Assembly: GCA_019358975.1 (NCBI GenBank)
Contig: JAHHIL010000023.1
Location: 1-64,000, forward strand
Source of the DNA: Trichocoleus desertorum ATA4-8-CV12
GTDB lineage: Bacteria > Cyanobacteriota > Cyanobacteriia > FACHB-46
Length of the DNA stretch: 64,000 bases
Direction: 5' to 3'
Under the pieces are notes generated by a model that saw only the letters and a program-made list of their open reading frames with translations, was not told the DNA's origin and made no database searches. The stretch's first letter is position 1. Each line of letters begins with the position of its first letter. Shown here piece by piece: positions 9,096-16,975 of the stretch. A program made the position numbers and the translations under genes.

Positions 9096-9662
9096 ATGAC
9101 TTACGACCATTTTAATAGCTTTTTAGCTATACCACCTTCAGATCATGATCATTGTCACGGTTTGCTAGATGCCACTGTAGTGCTCGTCCTGTATGGAGAT
9201 TATGAATCTTTTCAGAGTGCAACTGGCTATCGGTCAATTAAAGCAGCTCAACAAGAGTTGAGAGACTCTTTGGGAGATCACAATTCATGTTTTATCTTTC
9301 GTCATTTTCCCCAGGTGCAAATGCATCCTCATGCCCAGCGAGCAGCGGAAGCAGCGGAAGCAGCAGCAACCCAAGGTCAATTTTGGCAGATGCACGAGAT
9401 GCTGTTCATTCATCAACAGGAGTTGGAAAACGGCTATCTGGTCGAGTATGCCCAGCGTCTAGGGCTTGATATTCCTCATTTTTTGCAGGACTTATCCAAA
9501 GGAGTATATGTCGATCGCATCCTTACAGACATTCAAGGTGGACATCGAAGTGGCGTAGAAACTGCACCCGCTCTGTTTGTGAATGGGATTCGTTACCGCG
9601 AACGTTGGACGATTGAGCAATTGATAGCAGCCATTGCGGTGGCAGTTAATCAACATTTTTGA
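9096..9662 (+). CDS. DsbA-like thioredoxin-fold protein lacking the CxxC
   Basis: A 188-residue protein of the DsbA/FrnE-like fold without a signal peptide. The first strand is VVLVLYGDYE, where relatives continue with Cys-Pro-Tyr-Cys; here the sequence is SFQS (S38 and S41), so both redox cysteines are serines. The other family landmarks are intact: FIFRHFP, HPHAQRAAEAAEAAATQGQF and the cis-Pro loop ETAPALFVNG. It therefore cannot do ordinary dithiol-disulfide exchange; a binding or glutathione-type role is possible. ATG 9096 gives the usual family N-terminus; an in-frame GTG at 9069 would add nine residues. Neither has a strong ribosome binding site. It is the first gene of the plus-strand enzyme island. 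Confidence 0.8.
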   Translation: MTYDHFNSFLAIPPSDHDHCHGLLDATVVLVLYGDYESFQSATGYRSIKAAQQELRDSLGDHNSCFIFRHFPQVQMHPHAQRAAEAAEAAATQGQFWQMHEMLFIHQQELENGYLVEYAQRLGLDIPHFLQDLSKGVYVDRILTDIQGGHRSGVETAPALFVNGIRYRERWTIEQLIAAIAVAVNQHF

Positions 9663-9687
9663 TGGTTATCTCAAAGGTCTTCATCTC

Positions 9688-10137
9688 ATGACACAATCTT
9701 TCTGGTTTTTTGGTTCTCGCCTCAGCATCGTTGCCGATCGCACCACAACCGGAGGTCATTATGATTTGATTGAAGGCTATCTTCCACCAGGTTCACAGAC
9801 TCCTCCCCATCGCCACACCCGTTACTCTGAACAGCTTTATGTGCTGGAAGGTGAGTTTACGATCTGGGCAGATGAGAACAAAGTTGTGTTAGGCGTAGGT
9901 GAAAGTTTCTTCATTCCTATCGGTACAACTCATGTGGTTGCTGCACTCAGTGACAAGCCAGCTCGCGGATTAGTCATTGCTGCCCCCAGTGCCTTTGCCC
10001 AGTTGATTGCAGCGGTGGGAACACAGGATGAAACAACAGCATCAGATATGGCTCTATTTGAGCGCATGAGTGCTGAAATTGGCGATGAGATTCTAGGCCC
10101 ACCCGGAACTTTACCCACCGTTGCAACGAGGATGTAG
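9688..10137 (+). CDS. Cupin-domain protein
   Basis: A 149-residue single-domain cupin. Motif 1 is visible as PPHRHTRYSEQLYVLEGEF, with two His and a Glu as likely metal ligands, and motif 2 as ESFFIPIGTTHVVAAL with the last His. Function beyond small-molecule or metal binding, for instance a quercetinase-like dioxygenase or isomerase, cannot be read from the sequence. An in-frame ATG at 9634 lies inside the upstream gene; I prefer ATG 9688 because AAAGG at 9673-9677 precedes it and the protein then starts MTQSFWFFGSRLS, typical of the family. The gap to the upstream Dsb-like gene is 25 bp, so co-transcription is likely. Confidence 0.82.
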   Translation: MTQSFWFFGSRLSIVADRTTTGGHYDLIEGYLPPGSQTPPHRHTRYSEQLYVLEGEFTIWADENKVVLGVGESFFIPIGTTHVVAALSDKPARGLVIAAPSAFAQLIAAVGTQDETTASDMALFERMSAEIGDEILGPPGTLPTVATRM

Positions 10138-10159
10138 CAATTCTATTGTTCTAAACTCC

Positions 10160-10297
10160 ATGACTGTCACTAACCGTTCATGCTGTAAGGAGATGATTGT
10201 TTATCTGCTCGGCGTTACCGCTTATCCAGATGGAGAGAATGGGCTAGGGCAGTTCTTAGGATATGGACGCATCAACTTCGACGGCAGCTCAAACTAA
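10160..10297 (+). other. Spacer holding a weak 45-codon frame of unknown value
   Basis: The 282-bp gap between the cupin and first VOC gene contains a frame ATG 10160 to TAA 10297 reading MTVTNRSCCKEMIVYLLG and ending GQFLGYGRINFDGSSN. It has no good ribosome binding site and I recognise no family; it may be a gene remnant or chance. The last 68 bp of the gap are the conserved leader described separately. Confidence 0.2.
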
Positions 10298-10351
10298 GCA
10301 GATTTCCATTTAAGTCGCGTTTTAATTCAAAGAACTTGAGTGATGTGCGCT

Positions 10352-10419
10352 GGGCGATCGCAGAAGAATAAAAAGCAACCAATCTGAACATCAAATCCAC
10401 CAACCTAAAGGAGAACAAG
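10352..10419 (+). repeat. Leader block A, repeated at 14679-14747
   Basis: The 68 bp before the first VOC gene closely match the 69 bp before the second. Both run from GGGCGATCGCAGAAGAAT through an AACCANTCT block, ACATCAAA and CCACCAACC or TACCAACC, to an AAAGGAG ribosome binding site and CAAGATG. The match shows that gene and leader were duplicated together. Confidence 0.8.
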
Positions 10420-10887
10420 ATGACTAGCAATACTGTAAGCAGCCAAAATATGAAACTCGAAATTGTGGTGATCCCCGTTGCCGATGTCGATCGCTCCAAA
10501 GACTTCTATAAAACGTTGGGATGGCGACTTGATGCTGATTTTCCTGGCGAGAATGGTTTCCGGGTGGTGCAATTAACTCCTCCCGGATCGGAGTGCTCAA
10601 TCATCTTTGGTAAGGGAGTGTCGTTAGCCGAGCCAGGTTCAGTTCAAGGTTTGTACCTCATCGTTTATGACATCGAGGCAGCCCGCGCCGAACTCGTTGA
10701 GCGGGGTGTGGAGGTGAGCGAGATATTTCACGACATCGACGGCATCTTCCACCACGCCGGAACTGAGGGACGGGTACCGGGTACCGATCCGAAACGTGGC
10801 GACTATGCCTCGTATGCCTCGTTCAGTGATCCAGACGGCAACGGTTGGGTACTTCAAGAGGTTAGGGTGCGGCTTCCTGGACGGTAA
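10420..10887 (+). CDS. VOC (glyoxalase/bleomycin-resistance) family protein
   Basis: A 155-residue protein of the vicinal-oxygen-chelate superfamily. It opens with KLEIVVIPVADVDRSKDFY and TLGWRLDADF, the usual first beta-alpha-beta unit, then VQLTPPGSECSIIFGKGV, the second unit from GLYLIVYDIEAARAEL, and ends SFSDPDGNGWVLQE, where the terminal Glu region normally supplies a metal ligand. The exact reaction (glyoxalase, dioxygenase or antibiotic binding) is unknown. AAAGGAG lies just upstream. A paralogue with the same leader is at 14748. It is one domain long, whereas the paralogue has a C-terminal extension. Confidence 0.9.
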   Translation: MTSNTVSSQNMKLEIVVIPVADVDRSKDFYKTLGWRLDADFPGENGFRVVQLTPPGSECSIIFGKGVSLAEPGSVQGLYLIVYDIEAARAELVERGVEVSEIFHDIDGIFHHAGTEGRVPGTDPKRGDYASYASFSDPDGNGWVLQEVRVRLPGR

Positions 10888-10924
10888 CAGGATATCGATC
10901 GCTTTTAAAGACGAGGTAAGCGTG

Positions 10925-12619
10925 ATGAAGACGAATTTTGAGCACAAGTTCTTTGAGGATGAACGTGAGAACTATCTACATGAAACTGATAGCCATGATA
11001 TTTTCGCCGAACGTGTTCGCCGCAACCAGCGCCAGCTCACCTCGGAGCTGAGGCACCAGTACGATTTTATTGTTTGCGGATCTGGATCTTCTGGCTCGGT
11101 AGTTGCCCGCAGACTAGCCGAGAATCCGGATGTCAGCGTTCTGCTGCTTGAAGCTGGAGGCAGCGATGATGTGCCCAGTGTCATGGAAGCGAATCAATGG
11201 CCGATTAACCTTGGCAGCGATCGCGACTGGAGCTTCCAGGGACAGCCGAATCGACATGTGAACGGTCGTTCGATTCCGTTCTCTATGGGCAAGGTACTCG
11301 GCGGTGGATCGAGCATCAACATCATGGTTTGGGCACGCGGACACAAGCAGGATTGGGATCTCTTCGCATCCGTTGCCAACGATCCTGCCTGGAGTTATGA
11401 ATCCATCTTGCAGATTTATCGCCGTCTGGAAGATTGGCATGGTGCACCGGACCCAATGTATCGCGGCACGGGAGGACCAGTCTTTGTCCAGCCCGCACCA
11501 GATCCAAACCCGAGCGCACCCGCCACGGTCGAAGCAGCAAGGGTGGTGGGTATTCCGACGTTTGAAAATCCCAACGGACGCATGATGGAAGCGGCGAAGG
11601 GTGCTGCTATCAGCGATGTGCGAGTCCGCAATGGCAAGCGCGAATCCATATTCCGTTCTTACGTCTTCCCGTATCTGGATCGACCAAACCTGACGGTTCT
11701 CAGTCAGGCACTGGTCACACGGCTAACGTTCCAGGGCAAACGGGTTACTGGCGTGGAGATTGCTTATCAGGATGCGATCTATCGCATTGGTGCGGCAGTC
11801 GAAGTCGTGCTGTCGCTTGGTGCAATCCATACGCCGAAAGTGCTGATGCAATCGGGTATTGGCGATGAGGTTGAGTTGCAGCGATTTGGCATTCCTGTCG
11901 TGCAGCACCTTCCCGGTGTGGGGCAAAATTTTCAAGACCACGTTGCCTTCGATTGTGTCTGGGAATATGAAACCGCTCTCGAACCCAGAAACAACTTCTC
12001 CGAGGCAATCTTTTTCACGGGCCACCAGTCCGGGATGGACAGTCCAGACTTATTTGTCTGTCAGGCCGAGGTGCCAAAATCCAGTGCTGAGAATGCCGTC
12101 CGGTTTGGGCTGCCTGGTGCAGGCTGGACGTTATTTGGGGCGCTCTCACATCCCAAAAGCCGAGGCCGTCTACGCCTGACGGGAGCCGATCCATCCGACC
12201 CAATTCTGATTGATGCCAACACGCTGTCTGACCCGGACGATCTCAAAACTGCGATCGCTTGCGTCGAACTCTGTCGCGAAGTTGGTAACTGTGCGCCGCT
12301 GCGTCCGTTCGTCAAGCGTGAAGTCATGCCAGGTAATTTGAAAGGAGTTGAACTTGAACGCTTTATTCGAGATGCTGCGACCAGTTTCTGGCACGAAACC
12401 TGCACCGCGAAGATGGGTCGAGATTCTATGTCGGTGGTGGATAGCAACCTGAGAGTGTATGGAATTGACAATCTCCGGATTGCTGATGGATCGATTCTGC
12501 CGCGAATAACCACGGGCAACACGATGGCTCCCTGCGTGATCGTCGGGGAGCGGGCAGCAGAAATTCTACATCTCGAATACCAGCTGCAAACCACCGTAAA
12601 AACAGACTCAGTCGCATAA
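10925..12619 (+). CDS. GMC-family FAD oxidoreductase (choline dehydrogenase-like)
   Basis: A 564-residue flavoenzyme that oxidises an alcohol. The Rossmann ADP-binding motif is YDFIVCGSGSSGSVVA followed by LLLEAGG; GMC signature 1 is GKVLGGGSSINIMVWARG; signature 2 is GAIHTPKVLMQSGIG. The active-site pair is H490 in SFWHETCTAKMG and N532 in TTGNTMAPC, a His-Asn pair as in many GMC oxidases and dehydrogenases. No signal peptide is seen. An in-frame ATG at 10796 lies within the VOC gene; I chose ATG 10925, 38 bp after that gene, because the protein then begins MKTNFEHKFF about 45 residues before the Rossmann fold. The substrate is unknown; neighbouring epoxide hydrolases and SDRs suggest a shared alcohol/aldehyde pathway. 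Confidence 0.93.
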   Translation: MKTNFEHKFFEDERENYLHETDSHDIFAERVRRNQRQLTSELRHQYDFIVCGSGSSGSVVARRLAENPDVSVLLLEAGGSDDVPSVMEANQWPINLGSDRDWSFQGQPNRHVNGRSIPFSMGKVLGGGSSINIMVWARGHKQDWDLFASVANDPAWSYESILQIYRRLEDWHGAPDPMYRGTGGPVFVQPAPDPNPSAPATVEAARVVGIPTFENPNGRMMEAAKGAAISDVRVRNGKRESIFRSYVFPYLDRPNLTVLSQALVTRLTFQGKRVTGVEIAYQDAIYRIGAAVEVVLSLGAIHTPKVLMQSGIGDEVELQRFGIPVVQHLPGVGQNFQDHVAFDCVWEYETALEPRNNFSEAIFFTGHQSGMDSPDLFVCQAEVPKSSAENAVRFGLPGAGWTLFGALSHPKSRGRLRLTGADPSDPILIDANTLSDPDDLKTAIACVELCREVGNCAPLRPFVKREVMPGNLKGVELERFIRDAATSFWHETCTAKMGRDSMSVVDSNLRVYGIDNLRIADGSILPRITTGNTMAPCVIVGERAAEILHLEYQLQTTVKTDSVA

Positions 12620-12724
12620 CAGACTTTTCCCTCCTTTTGATCCTCATCATGGGTGCAGCAGTCAGGCACGAACCCAAAGAGTTAGAGCCAACACACTAGA
12701 CAACATCTATAGCGAGGACGTCAG

Positions 12725-13591
12725 ATGACAACGCAGAAAGTATGGTTCATTACGGGAGCTTCCAGAGGCTTTGGGTTAGAAATTACCCAAGCAGCCCTAG
12801 CGGCAGGCGATCGCGTTGTGGCAGCGGTTCGCAGTGATCCCGCACAACTTACTGCTACCCTGCACAACCACCCGGATCTGTATGTGGTGCAGATGGATGT
12901 CACCCAGGAAAGCCAGGTACGAGAGGCTGTAAAGCAAGGTATTGCCCGTTTTGGTCGGGTTGATGTTCTAGTCAATAATGCTGGGTTTGGCATGGTGAGC
13001 GCGATCGAAGAAGCTACGGATGCTGAAGTTCGCAAACAGTACGACACCAACGTGTTTGGTTTACTGAATGTGACTCGTGCCCTGTTGCCCTACCTGCGCC
13101 AACAAAGGTGCGGGCGAGTGATCAATATCTCGTCTTTGTTTGCCTACGATGCCGTTGCGGGTTGGGGATTGTATGGGTCCACTAAATTTGCCGTCGAAGG
13201 CATCTCCAAAGGGCTAGCAGTCGAACTGGCTCCCTTTGGCATCCACGTTACAGCAGTGGCTCCTGGCCTTTTTAGTACCGACTTCTTGAGCACTGAATCT
13301 TATGTTGCTGCTAAAACTATTATCGCCGATTACCAGGAAACGGTAGGAGCGATGCGTAGGGGAGCCGATACGCTACATGGAAACCAGCCCGGTGATCCGA
13401 AAAAGTTGGCTCAGGTGATGATTCAACTCGCCAATACAGAACGTCCACCACTGCATTTGCCCCTCGGAAAAGATGCGGTCGATCTGTGCCAGAAGAATGC
13501 CACAAAAATGTCACAGGAACTCGAAACATGGCTACCAGTATGCCTCAGTACTGACCATGACCATCGCGTTACGGCTGCGACCACAGCCTGA
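12725..13591 (+). CDS. Classical short-chain dehydrogenase/reductase
   Basis: A 288-residue SDR. The NAD(P)-binding TGASRGFGLEI motif (TGxxxGxG), VLVNNAGFG, the Ser region INISSLFAY and the catalytic YGSTK (Y150, K154) are all present. The Arg in the first loop after the glycine motif (SRGFG) is compatible with NADP(H). The family SDR pattern QMDVTQESQVREAVKQGI is typical of the oxidoreductases that handle ketones or aldehydes of xenobiotic origin. GAGGA lies 8-12 nt upstream of the ATG. It is part of the island operon; the next gene is another SDR 39 bp on. Confidence 0.92.
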   Translation: MTTQKVWFITGASRGFGLEITQAALAAGDRVVAAVRSDPAQLTATLHNHPDLYVVQMDVTQESQVREAVKQGIARFGRVDVLVNNAGFGMVSAIEEATDAEVRKQYDTNVFGLLNVTRALLPYLRQQRCGRVINISSLFAYDAVAGWGLYGSTKFAVEGISKGLAVELAPFGIHVTAVAPGLFSTDFLSTESYVAAKTIIADYQETVGAMRRGADTLHGNQPGDPKKLAQVMIQLANTERPPLHLPLGKDAVDLCQKNATKMSQELETWLPVCLSTDHDHRVTAATTA

Positions 13592-13630
13592 CCTACAACA
13601 TTCACACATGATTTCCAAAGGAGTTTTACG

Positions 13631-14341
13631 ATGGGCACTGAACAGAAAGTTGCTGTAATCACTGGTGCGTCGCAAGGCATCGGTGCAGCTCTGGTCAAGG
13701 CGTACCGCGATCGCAACTACCGGGTAATTGCAACCTCACGCTCAATACAACCCTCAGATGACGATGAAGTCATAACGATATCTGGTGACATCGCCGATCG
13801 AAAAACTGCGGAGCGGGCGATCGTCGAAGGTGTGACCCGATTTGGGTGCATCGACACACTGATCAACAACGCTGGCATCTTCATCGCCAAGCCATTTACC
13901 GAGTACACCAAGGATGATTACGAGGTGTACCTGGGCACTAACGTTGCTGGCTTCTTTCACATGACACAACTCGCGATCGCTGAGATGGAGAAACAGGGTA
14001 GTGGACATATCGTGCAGATCTCGACGAGCCTAGTTGACAACGCGATCGCTGGTGTACCCTCTGTACTCGCGTCTCTGACAAAAGGCGGACTGAATGCCGC
14101 GACCAAATCCCTCGCGATCGAGTATGCCAAGCGCGGTATCCGGGTGAACGCGATCGGGCTGGGTATCATCAAGACGCCAATGAATCCCCCGGAGACCCAT
14201 GCACAGCTTGATGCCCTACACCCGATCAGACATATGGGCGAGATCTCCGATGTCGTCGATGCCATCCTCTACCTCGAATCAGCCAACTTTGTAACGGGCG
14301 AAATCCTGCACGTCGATGGTGGACAGAGTGCGGGGCATTAA
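13631..14341 (+). CDS. SDR-family protein with catalytic Tyr replaced
   Basis: A 236-residue short-chain dehydrogenase-like protein with TGASQGIGAALV, DTLINNAGIF and VQISTSL at the expected places and a C-terminus ending VTGEILHVDGGQSAGH, typical of complete SDRs. At the active site the usual Tyr-x-x-x-Lys reads ASLTK: Lys is kept (K151) but Ala147 occupies the Tyr position. Enzymes of this subgroup that keep the LASLTKGGLNAATK block exist elsewhere from memory, so it is probably a family trait and not decay. It may bind NAD(P)H without normal oxidoreductase chemistry or use another acid. AAGGAG precedes the ATG. Confidence 0.88.
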   Translation: MGTEQKVAVITGASQGIGAALVKAYRDRNYRVIATSRSIQPSDDDEVITISGDIADRKTAERAIVEGVTRFGCIDTLINNAGIFIAKPFTEYTKDDYEVYLGTNVAGFFHMTQLAIAEMEKQGSGHIVQISTSLVDNAIAGVPSVLASLTKGGLNAATKSLAIEYAKRGIRVNAIGLGIIKTPMNPPETHAQLDALHPIRHMGEISDVVDAILYLESANFVTGEILHVDGGQSAGH

Positions 14342-14345
14342 AGGC

Positions 14346-14672
14346 ATGATCTACGAATTACGCATTTATCGCGCCATGCCCGGACGACTACCCGCGCTGC
14401 TTTCGCGCTTCCAGAACCACACAATACAGATTTGGGAAAAGCATGGCATCCGTCAGGCTGGATTTTGGACAACGTTAATTGGCGAGAGCGAGAGTAACCT
14501 CATCTACCTGCTGGCGTGGAACAGCATGGCTGAGCGTGAGGATCGTTGGAGTGCATTCCTCGCCGACCCTGAATGGATCGCGATCAAAACCGAAACCGAG
14601 AAGGATGGACAACTCGTGCAAAACATCAGCAGCGAGTTGCTAGCCCCGACTGCCTTTTCCTCAGTGAAGTGA
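14346..14672 (+). CDS. NIPSNAP-family protein
   Basis: A 108-residue dimeric alpha-beta-barrel-type protein. It begins MIYELRIYRAMPGRLPALLS and contains FQNHTIQIWEKHGI and LIYLLAWNSMAEREDRW, the standard NIPSNAP pattern. These small proteins often accompany catabolic operons, but their chemistry is poorly known. ATG 14346 follows the SDR stop by 4 bp; an in-frame upstream ATG at 14316 lies inside the SDR gene and is not favoured. The tight spacing argues for translational coupling with the SDR. Confidence 0.88.
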   Translation: MIYELRIYRAMPGRLPALLSRFQNHTIQIWEKHGIRQAGFWTTLIGESESNLIYLLAWNSMAEREDRWSAFLADPEWIAIKTETEKDGQLVQNISSELLAPTAFSSVK

Positions 14673-14678
14673 GCGATG

Positions 14679-14747
14679 GGGCGATCGCAGAAGAATGCAA
14701 CGTAACCAGTCTAAACATCAAACTTACCAACCAAAAAGGAGATCAAG
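14679..14747 (+). repeat. Leader block B, copy of 10352-10419
   Basis: This 69-bp block before the second VOC gene matches the leader of the first VOC gene, including GGGCGATCGCAGAAGAAT, ACATCAAA, ACCAACC and the AAGGAGATCAAGATG translation start. It lies immediately after the NIPSNAP stop codon. Confidence 0.8.
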
Positions 14748-15434
14748 ATGAGCAGCAATCACGTCAGTCCAAACATGAAACTCGAAGTGGTGTTATTCAA
14801 CGTTTCCGACATCGATCGCGCGAAAGCATTCTACGCAAATCTCGGCTGGCGGTTCGACATCGATGTGGTGGGTGGCGACTTTCGTGGCATCCAGATGACG
14901 CCACCCAACTCGGACGCTTCGATTATCTTCGGTAAGGGAGTCACTCCCAACAATTCTGGCTCGACGCAAAACCTAGTCCTCGCCGTGGATGATCTCGATG
15001 CTGTCCGCAAAGATTTGAGCGATCGCGGTGTCAATGTGAGTGAGATCTTCCACTACGCTGGTGGGCCTTTTAACAACGCCGTGGAAAACTCCCATGTCGG
15101 TGGGCGTGACCCGGAAGGTCGTTCCTACTTCTCATTTGCCTCGTTCGAAGATCCGGACGGGAATGTCTGGTTGCTCCAGGAAATCCAAACGCGGCTTCCT
15201 GGTCGCCTATGGGACTCTACGCCAGCACAAGACCTAGATGTTGCAACCCTTGCAACCTTGCTCCGCGAGACGGCAGAGCACCACGACTCCTACGAGAAGG
15301 CTCACGGCGAGCATCATTGGTGGGACTGGTATGCGCCCTATCTAAGTGCCCGTCAGAGTGGCAGTACTCCAGAAGAGGCAGCCGCCGCCGCTGACCGCTA
15401 CATGGAGAAGATTTTGCCTGCTCTTGCCAAATGA
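14748..15434 (+). CDS. VOC-family protein with C-terminal helical extension
   Basis: A 228-residue paralogue of the VOC protein at 10420. The VOC core (about 1-150) shows KLEVVLFNVSDIDRAKAFY, LGWRFDIDV, DASIIFGKGVTP and SFEDPDGNVWLLQEI. Beyond it is an extra 70-residue helical tail rich in His and Trp, including AEHHDSYEKAHGEHHWWDWY and ARQSGSTPEEAAAAADRYM, absent from the shorter paralogue. I recall similar tails on some glyoxalase/bleomycin-resistance proteins of proteobacteria. The tail's role is unknown; the clustered His could bind metal. AAGGAG precedes the ATG within the shared leader. Confidence 0.88.
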   Translation: MSSNHVSPNMKLEVVLFNVSDIDRAKAFYANLGWRFDIDVVGGDFRGIQMTPPNSDASIIFGKGVTPNNSGSTQNLVLAVDDLDAVRKDLSDRGVNVSEIFHYAGGPFNNAVENSHVGGRDPEGRSYFSFASFEDPDGNVWLLQEIQTRLPGRLWDSTPAQDLDVATLATLLRETAEHHDSYEKAHGEHHWWDWYAPYLSARQSGSTPEEAAAAADRYMEKILPALAK

Positions 15435-15542
15435 TGCGATCGCAATGGCATCGACCAAGTTGGGTTCTCGCCCCACCATCACAACTGAGCCACGTAGACA
15501 GACAATCCGTAACCTCAGTGAAACGCAATTAGAGCAAGATCA

Positions 15543-16901
15543 ATGCCTGAAAAAATCAACCATCCACGCCGCCGCTTTCTAGGTATCGCGGGCATGACGA
15601 TCGCAACTACACAGCTAGGTCGAATCAGTTCGGCGATCGCCCAATCAAGCCAAACACAACCCCAGGAGCCCCCCACGGCTCAACCCAGAACCGTGCCGTC
15701 CACCGACCCAACCGCCATCCGCCCCTTCCGTATCAACATCCCGCAAGAGGCGCTTGTCGATCTCCGCCAACGCATCGCGGCGACCCGCTGGCCTGAAAAG
15801 GAGACGGTCGCTGACTACTCGCAGGGCTTGCAGCTCGCGACGATGCAGAAACTCACACGCTACTGGGCAACCGATTACGATTGGCGCAAGGTCGAAGCGA
15901 AACTGAAAGCCCTGCCGCACTTCATCACCGAGATCGATGGGCTAGACATTCATTTCATTCACGTGCGATCGCAATATGAGAACGCATTGCCGCTCATCGT
16001 CACGCACGGTTGGCCTGGCTCAATCATCGAGCAGCTAAAGATTATCGATCCACTGACTAATCCCACGGCACATGGCGGAAGCGCATCGGACGCTTTCCAT
16101 GTGGTGGTTCCGTCGATGCCTGGCTACGGCTTCTCCGGCAAGCCGACTACTACGGGCTGGGGCGTCGAGCGCATGGCACGTGCTTGGGACGTGTTGATGA
16201 AACGTCTCGGCTACAACCGCTACGTCGCTCAGGGTGGTGACTGGGGTGCGTTTGTGGTTGACCTGATGGGTGTACAGGCACCGGCGGGATTGCTCGCCAT
16301 CCACACCAACTACCCTGGTGCCGTTCCAGCCGATGTCTATAAGGCTCTCCTGGCTGGCGACCCGGTGCCATCCGGTCTCTCGGTTGAGGAACGACGCGCC
16401 TATGAGCAGCTGGACAAAACGTTGAAGCAAAAAGTTGCCTATGCCAAATATATGGCGTCGCGCCCGCAAACGTTGTACGGCATTGCGGATTCACCCGTCG
16501 GACTGGCCGCTTGGCTGCTTGACCACGATGATGATGGCGGTCAGCCAGCGGCGGCGGTCGTCGCGGCTCTGAACCGGACCACGAGCACCACGGGCGAACT
16601 GACGCGGGACGAGATTCTCGACAACATCACGCTGTATTGGCTGACGAACACGGGGGTCTCTGCGTCTCGCCTCTATTGGGAGTATAAAGGTGGTTTTTGG
16701 GACGCCAAGGGCGTCTCCATTCCGGTGGCCGTGAGCGTCTTTCCCGGCGAGGCATATCAGGCCCCACGAAGCTGGACCGAGCGGGCGTATCCCAATCTCA
16801 TCTACTTCAACCAGCTCGACAAAGGTGGACACTTTGCAGCGTGGGAGCAACCAACAATTTTTACTCAGGAACTCAGGGCGGCGTTCAGGTCGCTGCGCTA
16901 A
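15543..16901 (+). CDS. Exported epoxide hydrolase (EHN + alpha/beta hydrolase), Tat signal
   Basis: A 452-residue microsomal-type epoxide hydrolase. The N-terminus carries a twin-arginine signal (RRRFLGIAGM, then a hydrophobic stretch to SSAIAQ), so it should fold inside and be exported. The EHN domain runs from FRINIPQEALVDLRQRIAAT to about residue 150 and ends with the HGWPGS oxyanion motif. The nucleophile is D233 in AQGGDWGAF and the catalytic His is H430 in KGGHFAAWEQP. The reaction is opening of epoxides to diols. A second enzyme of the same family is encoded at 20211. The signal is almost the same as that of the unrelated-fold hydrolase at 19105. Confidence 0.93.
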   Translation: MPEKINHPRRRFLGIAGMTIATTQLGRISSAIAQSSQTQPQEPPTAQPRTVPSTDPTAIRPFRINIPQEALVDLRQRIAATRWPEKETVADYSQGLQLATMQKLTRYWATDYDWRKVEAKLKALPHFITEIDGLDIHFIHVRSQYENALPLIVTHGWPGSIIEQLKIIDPLTNPTAHGGSASDAFHVVVPSMPGYGFSGKPTTTGWGVERMARAWDVLMKRLGYNRYVAQGGDWGAFVVDLMGVQAPAGLLAIHTNYPGAVPADVYKALLAGDPVPSGLSVEERRAYEQLDKTLKQKVAYAKYMASRPQTLYGIADSPVGLAAWLLDHDDDGGQPAAAVVAALNRTTSTTGELTRDEILDNITLYWLTNTGVSASRLYWEYKGGFWDAKGVSIPVAVSVFPGEAYQAPRSWTERAYPNLIYFNQLDKGGHFAAWEQPTIFTQELRAAFRSLR

Positions 16902-16975
16902 TTATGAAAAATATCCTTGCCAGTCCGATGCTAATTCCACCGCACCTCTGAACGCAACGACAGGGAGGTCAGCGT

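Noticed and set aside
10160-10297. 45-codon frame before the first VOC gene as a real gene
   Set aside because: No ribosome binding site and no recognisable family; listed only as spacer content.
12061-12669. Long minus-strand frame (202 codons) opposite the GMC oxidoreductase
   Set aside because: Antisense shadow in GC-rich coding DNA; the sense strand has clear GMC motifs.
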